DNA of 64,000 nucleotides from UBA3102 sp964413055 (lineage in GTDB: Bacteria; Bacillota; Desulfotomaculia; Desulfotomaculales; Pelotomaculaceae): contig CAYPRB010000003.1 of NCBI GenBank assembly GCA_964413055.1, forward strand, positions 62,001 through 126,000. Direction: 5' to 3'. This document shows, piece after piece, positions 1 to 8,575 of the stretch; positions within the stretch are counted from its first letter, which is position 1; the number at the start of each line of letters is the position of its first letter. Made by a program: the position numbers and the translations under genes. A model generated the notes under the pieces. That model had not been told where the DNA came from, did not search any database, and saw only the letters and a program-made list of their open reading frames with translations.

Positions 1-1394
1 GAACTTACCGGAGGAATATCCTTCAAAAAGAAATTGGGAAGGCCTTCTTCCGTTGTTTCGTTTACCGGACTCATGGCTATACCGTAACCGTGCGTGTATA
101 TAAGAGTTTCGTTAACCCAGTTCTTGGCTTGCGAAGGCAGTTGTTCCTGGTTTAATTCTCTTGCTGCCAGCATTACCTGCCGGTATTCACCGTCAATTAT
201 ATAACGGTCGATATCAATATCTTTAAAATGGTAATAAAGTCGCATCTCTTGAAGTTGGCTGTAGGTTTGCCGGAAAGGTTCCCAATCCCACAGGCGGATA
301 TTTCTGATTGTGTCCTGGTTGTTAATAATATTTTCAGCCGTAAGGAGCTGTCCGGCCGGAAAATCTTTTTCTTCTATTTTATCCATATTATAGGCCATCC
401 TGGTAAATTTGATGTTCCTCTCCAGGTAAGGTTTTTCCATGGCGATTTCATTGGGGGTCACCTTGAACTTTTGCATCATGGCCGGGTAGACGCTGCCCAG
501 GAGTATTGATGCCACTACAAGTATGCCGATGCTGTACAGGACCAGTCTGAACCGCTTAAAAAAAATATTAACCAGTATGGCCAAAGCGCAGATAAGAGCA
601 ATAAAGGTTAAGACTTTGTAGGCCATCAAGTTGGCATTTATGGCAGTATAGCCTGGCCCCCAAACTGCGCCCTGGTGAGTGGAAAGCATATTAAATTGTT
701 GCAATTTATAACCGGCTGCTTTGATAATAAAAAATATTGCCGCGAGGAAGGAAAGATGGTAGCGGGCAAAAATGCTAAAGTATGGTTTGCCACCATAATT
801 AGAACTGCCCTGGACAACATTTATCAGCAGGTATACTATGGCTACCCAGAAAGCAATGGCTAAGATGATCCAGTTGGCAACATTATATAAAAAGTTATAA
901 AAAGGCAGCTGAAAAACATAAAAACCTAAGTCCAGATTGAAAACCGGCTCGTTGGTTCCGAAAGAAGAAGGGTGCAGGAATTTTTGTAAGGTTACCCAGT
1001 TTCCTTCTACCGAAAAACTAAAAACAAATGCCGTGACCAGACTTAAAGCAAAAAAAATTGCCAGCAAGATACGCGGGGTGATGAAGTGGCTTAACGGGAG
1101 ATTTTGCACGGTAAGCGTTTCGCCCTCTTTGACGAAAGTTGCTTTTTTTGTTGCTTCTAAAACATTTTTACGAGTAAGCATCAGATTTAAAAATAGCAAT
1201 AAAAATAAGACCAAACCGACAGCAACCCGGAGGCCAATATCAGAAATAATAATGGTTAAAAAAACATTTTGAAAGTTGAGTGCTTGGAACCATAACCAGT
1301 CAATATATAGGTTTGCTCCCGCCTTTAAAAACACTAAAAAAATAATCGCTAATACAATTAATATCCTAAAACTCCAGCGGAACTTATTTTGCAC
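1..1394 (-). CDS. UPF0182 family multi-pass membrane protein, C-terminus beyond the window
   Basis: The frame opens at a GTG (1392-1394) preceded by GGAGGTTAACT and runs off the left edge, giving about 464 residues without a stop. The N-terminal ~330 residues hold about seven hydrophobic segments (the first begins near residue 9, with I-L-I-V-L-A-I-I-F-L-V-F), followed by a soluble part starting near the phrase F-K-V-T-P-N-E-I-A-M-E-K-P-Y. This architecture, and the Y-H-F-K-D-I-D-I-D-R-Y and W-V-N-E-T-L-I-Y-T-H-G-Y-G motifs, match the UPF0182 (COG1615) family, whose members are about 900 residues long. The function is unknown; a membrane protein with a large extracytoplasmic domain is inferred. 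The missing half lies outside the window. Confidence 0.85.
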   Translation of the reverse strand, partial: MQNKFRWSFRILIVLAIIFLVFLKAGANLYIDWLWFQALNFQNVFLTIIISDIGLRVAVGLVLFLLLFLNLMLTRKNVLEATKKATFVKEGETLTVQNLPLSHFITPRILLAIFFALSLVTAFVFSFSVEGNWVTLQKFLHPSSFGTNEPVFNLDLGFYVFQLPFYNFLYNVANWIILAIAFWVAIVYLLINVVQGSSNYGGKPYFSIFARYHLSFLAAIFFIIKAAGYKLQQFNMLSTHQGAVWGPGYTAINANLMAYKVLTFIALICALAILVNIFFKRFRLVLYSIGILVVASILLGSVYPAMMQKFKVTPNEIAMEKPYLERNIKFTRMAYNMDKIEEKDFPAGQLLTAENIINNQDTIRNIRLWDWEPFRQTYSQLQEMRLYYHFKDIDIDRYIIDGEYRQVMLAARELNQEQLPSQAKNWVNETLIYTHGYGIAMSPVNETTEEGLPNFFLKDIPPVS

Positions 1395-1427
1395 AGTTAA
1401 CCTCCTCTATATATTGGTTAAAAAAAA

Positions 1428-1604
1428 TTACATGGGTTTGGGTATCTTCTGAGACTCGTCAGCTTCATGCTTTAGTTTGGCCTTGCATCTTAAACAAACC
1501 GATAATGATTTTTTCGGCATATCATCGTCGTCATCATCATAGGGATTAGTGTTTGCCAACTCCTCTTCAATAATTTTTCCGCATAACATGCAGCGCGTTT
1601 TCAT
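1428..1604 (-). CDS. Small CxxC zinc-ribbon-like protein, DUF2197/YlaI type
   Basis: This is a 58-residue frame starting at ATG 1604 behind GGGGGTGAC. It has two CxxC pairs (C5-x2-C8 and C37-x2-C40) separated by an acidic stretch of six aspartates, and a Lys-rich tail. The paired cysteines suggest a zinc-ribbon. The size and N-terminal C-M-L-C-G-K resemble the DUF2197 (Bacillus YlaI) family, which has no established function. It lies on the same strand as, and 33 bases upstream of, the UPF0182 gene, so the two may be co-transcribed. Confidence 0.65.
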   Translation of the reverse strand: MKTRCMLCGKIIEEELANTNPYDDDDDDMPKKSLSVCLRCKAKLKHEADESQKIPKPM

Positions 1605-1703
1605 ACTGTCACCCCCGCAAATTAATCAATATTTATATGTATATTTGATTTATTCGCTATCAAACGTTCGATTCCTGCCCATTAAAAAAAATAGCCTATA
1701 ATT

Positions 1704-1730
1704 AAATAACGCCCCTTTTAGGCGTTATTT
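1704..1730 (-). terminator. Intrinsic terminator after deoC
   Basis: A perfect 10-bp inverted repeat (AAATAACGCC / GGCGTTATTT, 7-nt loop) lies just past the deoC stop. On the minus strand an eight-T run follows about ten bases later. An alternative pairing with a nearby TAGGC segment is possible. Confidence 0.7.
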
Positions 1731-1737
1731 ACGTTGT

Positions 1738-2430
1738 TCATACTTTATCCAGAATAGCAATGCCGGAACTGGTGCCCAGACGGCTTGCTCCCGCTTCGAT
1801 CATTGCCAGTGCCGTGGCGGTGTTTCTAATTCCTCCTGATGCCTTGACTTTAACCCCTGATCCTGTTGCCTGCTTGAGTAAAGCTACGTCAGCAACGGTA
1901 GCTCCGCCTTTATCCCAGCCGGTAGAAGTTTTGACAAAATTTGCTCCTGCTGTGACAGCCAGGCGGCAAGCTTCAAATTTTTCCCGGTCGTTCAACAGGC
2001 AGGTTTCTAAAATCACTTTTACCACCGTGTTTTGTTTTACCTGTCTTGCTGCCTTTATTACTCCGTTTAAGTCATCCAATACGTTATTTAAAAAACCACC
2101 TTTAAAGTAACCAATATTCATTACCACGTCAATTTCCGCAGCGCCTGCCCGGACAGCTGCAGCAGCTTCTGCTGCTTTTACGGTCGAAGCGCTTGCTCCC
2201 AGGGGGAAGCCTATGACCGTGCATACAGAAGTAAGGGAATTAATCAACTCATTGCGGGCAATTTCAACATAACAGGGATTGATGCAAACGGTAGCAAAAC
2301 CGTATTGTTTTGCCTGCCGACAAAGACTTTTAATATCTTCCGGTGTTGCTTCCGGTTTCAAAAGCGTCTGGTCTATGAGCCGTGCCAGTTCAGACCTTGA
2401 TAAAGCAAAATGACTGTTTGCAGAAGTCAT
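1738..2430 (-). CDS. deoC: Deoxyribose-phosphate aldolase
   Basis: This 230-residue protein has the usual length of class I DERA, which cleaves 2-deoxyribose-5-phosphate to glyceraldehyde-3-phosphate and acetaldehyde in deoxynucleoside catabolism. The Schiff-base lysine is K167 in N-F-V-K-T-S-T-G-W. The second catalytic lysine is K196 in V-K-A-S-G-G-I-R, and the catalytic aspartate is D101 in E-I-D-V-V-M-N. The start overlaps the stop of the upstream ddl gene by four bases (ATGA), so the pair is translationally coupled, an unusual partnering of nucleoside salvage with peptidoglycan precursor synthesis. A terminator follows. No other nucleoside catabolism gene except surE is nearby. Confidence 0.95.
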   Translation of the reverse strand: MTSANSHFALSRSELARLIDQTLLKPEATPEDIKSLCRQAKQYGFATVCINPCYVEIARNELINSLTSVCTVIGFPLGASASTVKAAEAAAAVRAGAAEIDVVMNIGYFKGGFLNNVLDDLNGVIKAARQVKQNTVVKVILETCLLNDREKFEACRLAVTAGANFVKTSTGWDKGGATVADVALLKQATGSGVKVKASGGIRNTATALAMIEAGASRLGTSSGIAILDKV

Positions 2431-3368
2431 GATTTCACCAGAGCCAGCTTCACAATTTGGTCAACCAATTCCGGAAATTCGATGCCCGCAGCCTTTGCGG
2501 CATCAGGAAACAAGCTGGTGGCGGTCATACCCGGAATGGTGTTTACTTCCAGGATATAAGGGTTGCCCCGGTGGTCAATAATGAAATCAACTCGCGCCGG
2601 ACCACGACAGCCAAGTTCTTTAAAAGTACGAACCGCCAATTCCTTAACGGTGTTTTGCTGTTCTTCAGATATACGGGGTGGAATGATATGTTCACTCATT
2701 CCCGTGGTGTACTTTGCTTCATAGTCATAAACACCAGTAACAGAAACAATCTCAATGAGCGGCAGCACCACTGGTTGTTCGTTGCCCAGTACCGATGCGG
2801 TAACTTCTATCCCCTCGACAAAATGCTCCACCAGTGCCACGGGATCATGTTGATAAGCTAGTTTAAGTGCGGGAACCAGATCTTCCTTCTTATGGACAAA
2901 GGACATGCCGATGGTAGAACCCTGGGTCGGCGCTTTTACTACTAAAGGTATATTGAACTCTTCTATTATTTGAGTGGCTACCGCTGTCAAGCCCTTGATT
3001 TCGGCTTCTTTTCTCTCCACGGGCATATATTTTGGTGTTGGTAAGCCCGCAAAAAGAAGCATTTTTTTAGTGGCAATTTTATCTATAGCCAGGGCACTGG
3101 CCAAAACCGGCGAACCGGTATATGCAATGTCCAACATTTCAAGCATACCCTGGATGGTTCCGTCTTCGCCATATTTGCCATGTAGTGCCAGAAAAGCCAG
3201 TTCGATTCTTGATTGCTTTATTTTTTCAACCACATCCATATCCACATCTATTTTTACTGCCGGATATCCTTTTATTTTAAGAGCTTGATAAATGGCTTCA
3301 CCGGTTCTGAGTGAGACTTCTCTTTCGGCCGACCTGCCGCCTAACAAAACACCAATTTTAGGTGCCAT
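2427..3368 (-). CDS. ddl: D-alanine--D-alanine ligase
   Basis: It ligates two D-alanines with ATP for the peptidoglycan stem peptide, in the cytoplasm. The start is placed at ATG 3368, giving M-A-P-K-I-G-V-L-L-G-G and 313 residues, because GGAGGG lies 8 bases upstream; the longer frame from 3389 contains that RBS. ATP-grasp features are visible: G-R-S-A-E-R-E-V-S near the N-terminus, H-G-K-Y-G-E-D-G-T-I-Q-G, E-G-I-E-V-T-A-S-V-L-G, and the metal-binding end R-V-D-F...E-V-N-T-I-P-G-M-T. The 313 residues fit the DdlB class. It overlaps deoC by four bases. Confidence 0.95.
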   Translation of the reverse strand: MAPKIGVLLGGRSAEREVSLRTGEAIYQALKIKGYPAVKIDVDMDVVEKIKQSRIELAFLALHGKYGEDGTIQGMLEMLDIAYTGSPVLASALAIDKIATKKMLLFAGLPTPKYMPVERKEAEIKGLTAVATQIIEEFNIPLVVKAPTQGSTIGMSFVHKKEDLVPALKLAYQHDPVALVEHFVEGIEVTASVLGNEQPVVLPLIEIVSVTGVYDYEAKYTTGMSEHIIPPRISEEQQNTVKELAVRTFKELGCRGPARVDFIIDHRGNPYILEVNTIPGMTATSLFPDAAKAAGIEFPELVDQIVKLALVKS

Positions 3369-3455
3369 TATCTTAACCCTCCGTATCATAATTAATTAAT
3401 TATTTATATTATATTCGTGCCGAGTTTATAATAATCCTCTGACAAATATTATCTC

Positions 3456-3484
3456 TTGACGGAGAAAAATAATTTTTATATAAT
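3456..3484 (+). promoter_or_regulatory. Sigma-A-type promoter for tRNA-Trp
   Basis: TTGACG (3456-3461), a 17-base spacer and a perfect TATAAT (3479-3484) end 21 bases before the tRNA-Trp gene. Confidence 0.85.
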
Positions 3485-3505
3485 ATTTTTTATAGATGAT
3501 AATGA

Positions 3506-3580
3506 AGGGGAGTAGCTCAATGGTAGAGCATCGGTCTCCAAAACCGAGGGCTGCGGGTTCGAGTCCTGTCTCCCCTGCCA
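3506..3580 (+). tRNA. trnW: tRNA-Trp (anticodon CCA)
   Basis: The cloverleaf closes with acceptor AGGGGAG/CTCCCCT. The anticodon stem TCGGT/ACCGA holds the loop CTCCAAA, giving anticodon CCA. The T-loop is GTTCGAG, and the 3' CCA is encoded (3578-3580). Confidence 0.97.
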
Positions 3581-3583
3581 GAG

Positions 3584-3618
3584 AACAAAAGCGCTGCAGA
3601 GACTGCAGCGCTTTTGTT
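3584..3618. terminator. Bidirectional terminator between tRNA-Trp and the EF-G-like gene
   Basis: A perfect 16-bp inverted repeat, AACAAAAGCGCTGCAG with its complement around a 3-nt AGA loop, separates converging transcripts. It ends in TTTTGTT on both strands. Confidence 0.85.
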
Positions 3619-3637
3619 AAAAAACATTGTTTATGGG

Positions 3638-5641
3638 TTAGGCTTCTGCTTTAGTCTTTTTAATGATATCTTCTGCCTGCCGTGACGGTACTTCTTCATA
3701 ACTGCTGAATTCCATGGAAAACGAACCGCGTCCCTGGGTCATGGCTTTTAAATCAATAGCGTAACGGTACATTTCTGCGAGGGGAACCAATGCTTTGAGC
3801 ACCGTTTGCTGGTCTTTAGCTTCGGTTCCCAGTACGCGACCGCGTTTAGTGTTAAAATCGCTGATGATGTCTCCCATAAAATTTTCGGGAACAATTGTTT
3901 CTACATGCATGATCGGTTCTAGCAAAGTTGGATTAGCCTGTTGGACCCCTTTCTTAAATGCCAGCGACGCGGCGATTTTGAAGGCCATCTCTGAAGAATC
4001 AACGGTATGATAGGACCCGTCGTAGAGGGTGGCTTTTATTCCTGTAGCCGGATAACCCGCCAGAACCCCTTCATTCATGGCTTCACGCAAACCCTTTTCA
4101 ACTGCCGGAAAATATTGCTTGGGCACGGAACCCCCGAAGATGTTTTCATCGAAAACAAAATCTCCGTCAGGGTTTGGTTCAAAGCGTATCCAGACGTGGC
4201 CGTACTGGCCGCGGCCCCCGGATTGCTTTTTGTGTTTTCCTTCCACTTCCACTTTGGATTTAATGGTTTCCCGGTACGGAACTTTGGGGTCAGCGGTGAC
4301 GACATCCACACCATATTTGCGTTTAAGTTTATCGATGATAATATTTAAGTGCAGCTCACCCATACCGGTAAGAAGGGTTTGCTTAATTTCGGTATTCTTT
4401 TCAACGCGCATGGAAGGTTCTTCTTCCAAGATTTTGGAAATCGCGTCGCCCAGTTTATCTTCGTCATTTTTACTCTTGGGTTCAATGGCCACGGTCAAAG
4501 TAGGCTTTGGAAATTCAACACCCTCAAGTACTACCGGGTTTTCTTTGGCGCATAAAGTGTCTCCTGTCCCGGTATCTTGTAATTTTACTACTACCGCCAT
4601 GTCACCGGTAGGTACATTGTTAGTTTGAACAGTGTTCTTGCCGCGAATATAAAGTACATGGCCTACTTTTTCGTTTTTTTCCTTAATGCTGTTAAAATAA
4701 ACGGAATCACTCTTAAAATTACCGTTAAATACGCGCAGGTAATTCATTTTTCCCACGTAAGGGTCAGCAATAGTTTTAAATACCAGAGCAGCAACAGGGT
4801 CGTCATTTTCTTCCGGAGCAGGCAGGTAATTTTCAATAACGTCTAAAAGTTGCGCCACCCCAATGTTTTTAGTGGCTGATCCGGCAAGTACAGGTATTAC
4901 TTTGCCCTGGATAATGCTCTTCTTTAAACCTTCCCTGATTTCCTCAGGGGTTAACTCTTCACCTTCTAAATATTTTATGGTCAGGTCGTCATCTCCGTCT
5001 GCCGCGGCTTCGATTAATTGTTCGCGGTATTCGGCAATTTTATCAGTCAGATCTTCAGGAATGGCGGTTTCTTTTCCCTTGCTTTCCCCGGTGTAAGCTT
5101 GTTCATTTATAGTATCAACCACTCCGGTAAAGGTGTTAAAAGCACCGACCGGTATTTGGAATGGTACGAAGTTGGCCTTGAAATTGGATTTTAAATCATC
5201 TAAAACCTTTTCAAAATTAGCATTTTCTCGGTCCATTTTATTAATAAATACCAGCCGCGGTAAATTATATTGGTCTGCGAGCTCCCAAATTATTTCATGT
5301 TGCACTTCTACTCCGTCGACGGAGGAAAATACGAACATGGCAGAATCGGATACTCTTAAGGCTCCTTTAACTTCTCCGATAAAATCAGAAAAGCCGGGAG
5401 TATCCAGGAGATTGATTTTGGTATTGTTCCACTCGCAGGGTACCAGACTGGTATGAATGGTCGTCTGTCTTGCAATCTCTTCCGGGTGATAATCTGAAGT
5501 AGTGGTACCGTCTTCTACTCTACCCAAACGGGAAAGTATTCCGGTATTAAATAACATGGCCTCAACCAGCGAGGTTTTACCGGCTCCACCGTGCGCTACC
5601 ACGCCCAGGTTGCGAATTTGTCCGGTTTGATAATCTTTCAA
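3638..5641 (-). CDS. Elongation factor G-like GTPase (EF-G subfamily II type)
   Basis: This translational GTPase has a P-loop A-H-G-G-A-G-K-T (residues 16-23), switch II D-T-P-G-F, and G4 motif N-K-M-D. EF-G domains II-V follow, including G-R-G-Q-Y-G-H-V and P-I-M-H-V-E. The start is placed at TTG 5641 (667 residues) because GGGGGC precedes it; the frame open upstream to 5749 lacks an RBS. Canonical EF-G carries H-I-D-A-G-K-T-T; the H-G-G-A-G-K-T-S-L variant is characteristic of the second EF-G-like class, whose role (ribosome recycling, stress or unknown) varies by organism. It stands alone, not in a str operon, which supports its being a paralogue. Confidence 0.88.
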   Translation of the reverse strand: MKDYQTGQIRNLGVVAHGGAGKTSLVEAMLFNTGILSRLGRVEDGTTTSDYHPEEIARQTTIHTSLVPCEWNNTKINLLDTPGFSDFIGEVKGALRVSDSAMFVFSSVDGVEVQHEIIWELADQYNLPRLVFINKMDRENANFEKVLDDLKSNFKANFVPFQIPVGAFNTFTGVVDTINEQAYTGESKGKETAIPEDLTDKIAEYREQLIEAAADGDDDLTIKYLEGEELTPEEIREGLKKSIIQGKVIPVLAGSATKNIGVAQLLDVIENYLPAPEENDDPVAALVFKTIADPYVGKMNYLRVFNGNFKSDSVYFNSIKEKNEKVGHVLYIRGKNTVQTNNVPTGDMAVVVKLQDTGTGDTLCAKENPVVLEGVEFPKPTLTVAIEPKSKNDEDKLGDAISKILEEEPSMRVEKNTEIKQTLLTGMGELHLNIIIDKLKRKYGVDVVTADPKVPYRETIKSKVEVEGKHKKQSGGRGQYGHVWIRFEPNPDGDFVFDENIFGGSVPKQYFPAVEKGLREAMNEGVLAGYPATGIKATLYDGSYHTVDSSEMAFKIAASLAFKKGVQQANPTLLEPIMHVETIVPENFMGDIISDFNTKRGRVLGTEAKDQQTVLKALVPLAEMYRYAIDLKAMTQGRGSFSMEFSSYEEVPSRQAEDIIKKTKAEA

Positions 5642-5990
5642 AACTATGCCCCCTTTTGTAAATAATGGTTTCCTCAAACAACTTTTTCTATACTTATTTA
5701 TAGACATAATTGAGCTTTTTAGAAAACAAAAAAAGCCCCGGGAGATCATACATATTTTTAATTAAAATGAACTCCTCAAGTCTATGAAAAAAATATTTTA
5801 CTTAAAAATCTAATTCTACAATAATATTTTAAAATCCTTGTTTCAAAAAACAAATTTTTTGGTGTGATAATGGTGAGCAAAAATTCTTTTTTCATAGGCA
5901 AAATAAAAATGCATAGATATTACTCAAGTAGGCATGTACTTTTTTATTAAAAGTTTCTAGCATCAGAGATTTTTTACGGGAGATTCGTAA
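5642..5990. other. AT-rich divergent intergenic region
   Basis: About 350 bases lie between the divergently transcribed EF-G-like gene and spoVB. The stretch is very AT-rich with several A and T runs. The spoVB RBS (GGGAG) is at its right end. I see no structured RNA, convincing repeat or further gene here. Confidence 0.6.
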
Positions 5991-7556
5991 ATGAACAGGC
6001 ATTCAGTGATATACGGAACCATGGTCCTGTTGGTAGCCGGTCTTTTTAACCGGCTTTTAGGTTTTTTTTACCAGGTTACTTTAATTCGCTTCATTCTTCC
6101 TGAAGGTGTTGGTTTATTTAATATGGTTTATCCCATTTATAATCTGATACTGGTCATAGCCACTGCAGGAATTCCCGTAGCAATATCAATACTTGTAGCT
6201 GAAGAAACGGCCAGAGGCAATCTACGGGGAGCGCATCAAGTCTTTAAAATATGTTTTATAATCCTAATAATCAGCAGCACTTTTACCACCATCCTTAGCT
6301 TTTTGGGAACTCCTTGGTTACTCAAATATGTATTTCCAAATCCAAAGGTGTTTTTTATATATTTAAGTTTATTACCTGCCATCATCGTTGTTTCCCTTTG
6401 TTCTGCCTTCCGTGGTTACTTTCAGGGATTGCAACAAATGGTGCCGACGGCGGTTACCCAGTCAATTGAACAGTTAGTAAGAGTAACGGCCGGTTTGCTT
6501 TTTGCCCGTTTTTTTTTACCACAAGGTATTGAATATGCAGCCATGGGTGCTGCACTAGGTGTCGTTATCGGTGAGATCTCCGGACTTATAATTATTACCG
6601 TGATATATTTGCGTAAACGCTCCCGTTTTTCATTAAGTGACACATTATATTACGTCTCCCCCCAAGGCAATTTAATCGGCCGAATTTTCAAACTGGCATT
6701 TCCGGTGACCCTGATCCGGGTTGTATCCACTTTTTTGGTTTCAGTAGATGCCGTGCTCATACCACAGCGTTTGCAGGTGTGCGGAATGGACCTGACTTGC
6801 GCAACCGCTGTCTACGGGCAGTTTGAAGGTGTATCAAAAAGTCTTTTATATATTCCGATGATCATTACCATTTCTATGGCCACCGCATTAATACCGGCAG
6901 TTTCAGACGCTTCGGCCTCAAAAAATATAAAGCTTATTCGCGCCAGGACCGAAGAGGCTATCCGGATTACTTTAATTACCTGTCTCCCGGTTATGGGAAT
7001 CTTAATCCTGTTGGCTGAGGAGCTTTGCGGGCTTATTTTTGGTTATCCGGAAGCCGGTACGGGTTTAAAAATATTGGCAATGGGAGGGATTTTTTTTTAC
7101 CTTCAGCAGATCACCACGGGAATACTTCAGGGTTTGGGGAAAACTTTCTATCCGTTCCGAAACCTTGTTGGCGCTTCCATTTTTAAAATTGTGGGAATTT
7201 ACTATCTGACAGGAATACCCCACCTGGCAATAAATGGAACAGCCGGGGCGTTGGTAGTGAGTTATATGATCATGGCTCTGCTTAATCTGCATGACATTCA
7301 CCGGTTGACGGGACTAAGACTTAATATTGATAAAATCATCATAAGGCCTTTAATAGCAGTGGCAGGTATGGGATGGTTATTAATTGCCCTGCAAAGTCAC
7401 ACATATTGGAATGCCCTGTCTGAACCCGTTGCCGTCACCGGGGCTGTGGTTATAGGTTTTATTGGATATAGCTTGCTCCTGATGGCAAATGGAGGGTTGG
7501 AAATTAAAGAACTACAGCGTATTAAAGATATATTATTTTTTAGTATCCGTCATTAA
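5991..7556 (+). CDS. Polysaccharide/lipid flippase of the SpoVB (MurJ/MATE-like) family
   Basis: This 521-residue protein is hydrophobic throughout, with about 13-14 predicted membrane spans. The opening residues G-L-F-N-R-L-L-G-F-F-Y-Q-V and P-E-G-V-G-L-F-N-M-V-Y-P-I-Y match the oligosaccharidyl-lipid flippase superfamily, closest to stage V sporulation protein B. SpoVB is linked to spore cortex peptidoglycan synthesis and probably moves lipid II or a related precursor across the forespore membrane. The start ATG is preceded by GGGAG. It is monocistronic and converges with surE 25 bases away. Several SpoVB paralogues are common in Clostridia, so the exact orthologue is uncertain. Confidence 0.85.
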   Translation: MNRHSVIYGTMVLLVAGLFNRLLGFFYQVTLIRFILPEGVGLFNMVYPIYNLILVIATAGIPVAISILVAEETARGNLRGAHQVFKICFIILIISSTFTTILSFLGTPWLLKYVFPNPKVFFIYLSLLPAIIVVSLCSAFRGYFQGLQQMVPTAVTQSIEQLVRVTAGLLFARFFLPQGIEYAAMGAALGVVIGEISGLIIITVIYLRKRSRFSLSDTLYYVSPQGNLIGRIFKLAFPVTLIRVVSTFLVSVDAVLIPQRLQVCGMDLTCATAVYGQFEGVSKSLLYIPMIITISMATALIPAVSDASASKNIKLIRARTEEAIRITLITCLPVMGILILLAEELCGLIFGYPEAGTGLKILAMGGIFFYLQQITTGILQGLGKTFYPFRNLVGASIFKIVGIYYLTGIPHLAINGTAGALVVSYMIMALLNLHDIHRLTGLRLNIDKIIIRPLIAVAGMGWLLIALQSHTYWNALSEPVAVTGAVVIGFIGYSLLLMANGGLEIKELQRIKDILFFSIRH

Positions 7557-7581
7557 ATATGACAGGCATAATTTTAAAAGG

Positions 7582-8340
7582 CTACTCCCTTATTTTTTTA
7601 ACTATGTTTTTCATGCGGTCGATAAATTCGTAGTCAGTCAGGTCAAAATGAACCGGTGTAATGGAAATATAACCTTCCTTAACGGCAAAAACATCAGTAT
7701 CAGGATCATCTTCATCTAAATCAAATGGTTCACCGGCCATCCAGAAATAAATTCTCCCCCTGGGATCGGTTCTTTTATCAAAAATATTAATATAACGCCT
7801 GTGGCCAAGCCGGGTGACCTTTATCCCCAAGGGCGTAACGGGCGGTATGTTAATATTAAGCAGTACCCGTTCCGGTAGATCCTTTCCCAGTTGCGAAACA
7901 ATATTGCTGATCAGATTTCTTGAACTTGAAAAGTCACGGCTTTTATAGCTGGCAAGGGAAATGGCGATGGCTGGGATGCCGTTAATAAGTCCTTCAATAG
8001 CTGCAGAAACAGTCCCCGAATATAAAACATCGGTACCCAGGTTTGGTCCTTTGTTTATTCCTGAAATGACCAGATCCGGGGTCTCAGGAAGCAAGGCTTC
8101 CAGGCCTAATTTTACGCAGTCGGCCGGTGTGCCGTCCACGGCCCATCCTTTAACCCCCATACCCGGATAGGAACGTTTTTGAACCCGCAACGGCCGGTGC
8201 ATAGTTATTTTATGCCCGGTAGCGCTTCTTTCCCGGTCCGGAGCGACAACAAATAATTCGTTTTTTTCCTGCAGCGAACAGATTAATTCGTTAATTCCGT
8301 CAGCCTGTATTCCATCGTCATTACTGATTAAAATGCGCAT
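7582..8340 (-). CDS. surE: 5'/3'-nucleotidase SurE
   Basis: This 252-residue metal-dependent phosphatase removes phosphate from nucleoside 5'- and 3'-monophosphates. The metal-binding N-D-D-G sits at residues 7-10, with S-G-I-N-K-G-P-N-L-G near residue 95 and the Y-S-G-T-V-S-A-A-I-E-G motif after it. The length equals the family norm. It is the last gene of the minus-strand run that starts at queD, 20 bases after the ypmA-like gene, with a GGAG RBS. The link with queuosine genes may be transcriptional only. Confidence 0.94.
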   Translation of the reverse strand: MRILISNDDGIQADGINELICSLQEKNELFVVAPDRERSATGHKITMHRPLRVQKRSYPGMGVKGWAVDGTPADCVKLGLEALLPETPDLVISGINKGPNLGTDVLYSGTVSAAIEGLINGIPAIAISLASYKSRDFSSSRNLISNIVSQLGKDLPERVLLNINIPPVTPLGIKVTRLGHRRYINIFDKRTDPRGRIYFWMAGEPFDLDEDDPDTDVFAVKEGYISITPVHFDLTDYEFIDRMKNIVKKIRE

Positions 8341-8360
8341 TATGATCTCCGTTTGTTAGA

Positions 8361-8552
8361 TTAATTGGTATGATAAATTGAAATGGTCATGGTGCCGTTA
8401 TGTGCGTCCTTAGTGAGACCAAAGATTAAGCTCCGGTTTTTTAAGGTTTTATTTAAAAAATCAACTACTTTATACATTTCGCTGTATGGCTTAAATGGTT
8501 TAACAGCAATTAATTCAAGTGTGCCTTGGTTGTTCAGATTTTGGTTTTCCAC
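8361..8552 (-). CDS. YpmA-like small protein (DUF4264)
   Basis: This is a 63-residue frame starting at GTG 8552 behind GGGAGGATAAAC. The phrase Y-K-V-V-D-F-L-N-K-T-L-K-N-R-S-L-I-F-G-L followed by a short beta-type end (T-M-T-I-S-I-Y) resembles Bacillus YpmA, a DUF4264 protein of unknown function. It lies between folE and surE on one strand with short gaps. Confidence 0.75.
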   Translation of the reverse strand: MENQNLNNQGTLELIAVKPFKPYSEMYKVVDFLNKTLKNRSLIFGLTKDAHNGTMTISIYHTN

Positions 8553-8575
8553 GTTTATCCTCCCGGTAAAAGAAT

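Noticed and set aside
4077..4628. 183-codon plus-strand frame opposite the EF-G-like gene
   Set aside because: It lies wholly antisense to a well-conserved gene, has no RBS and no family features.
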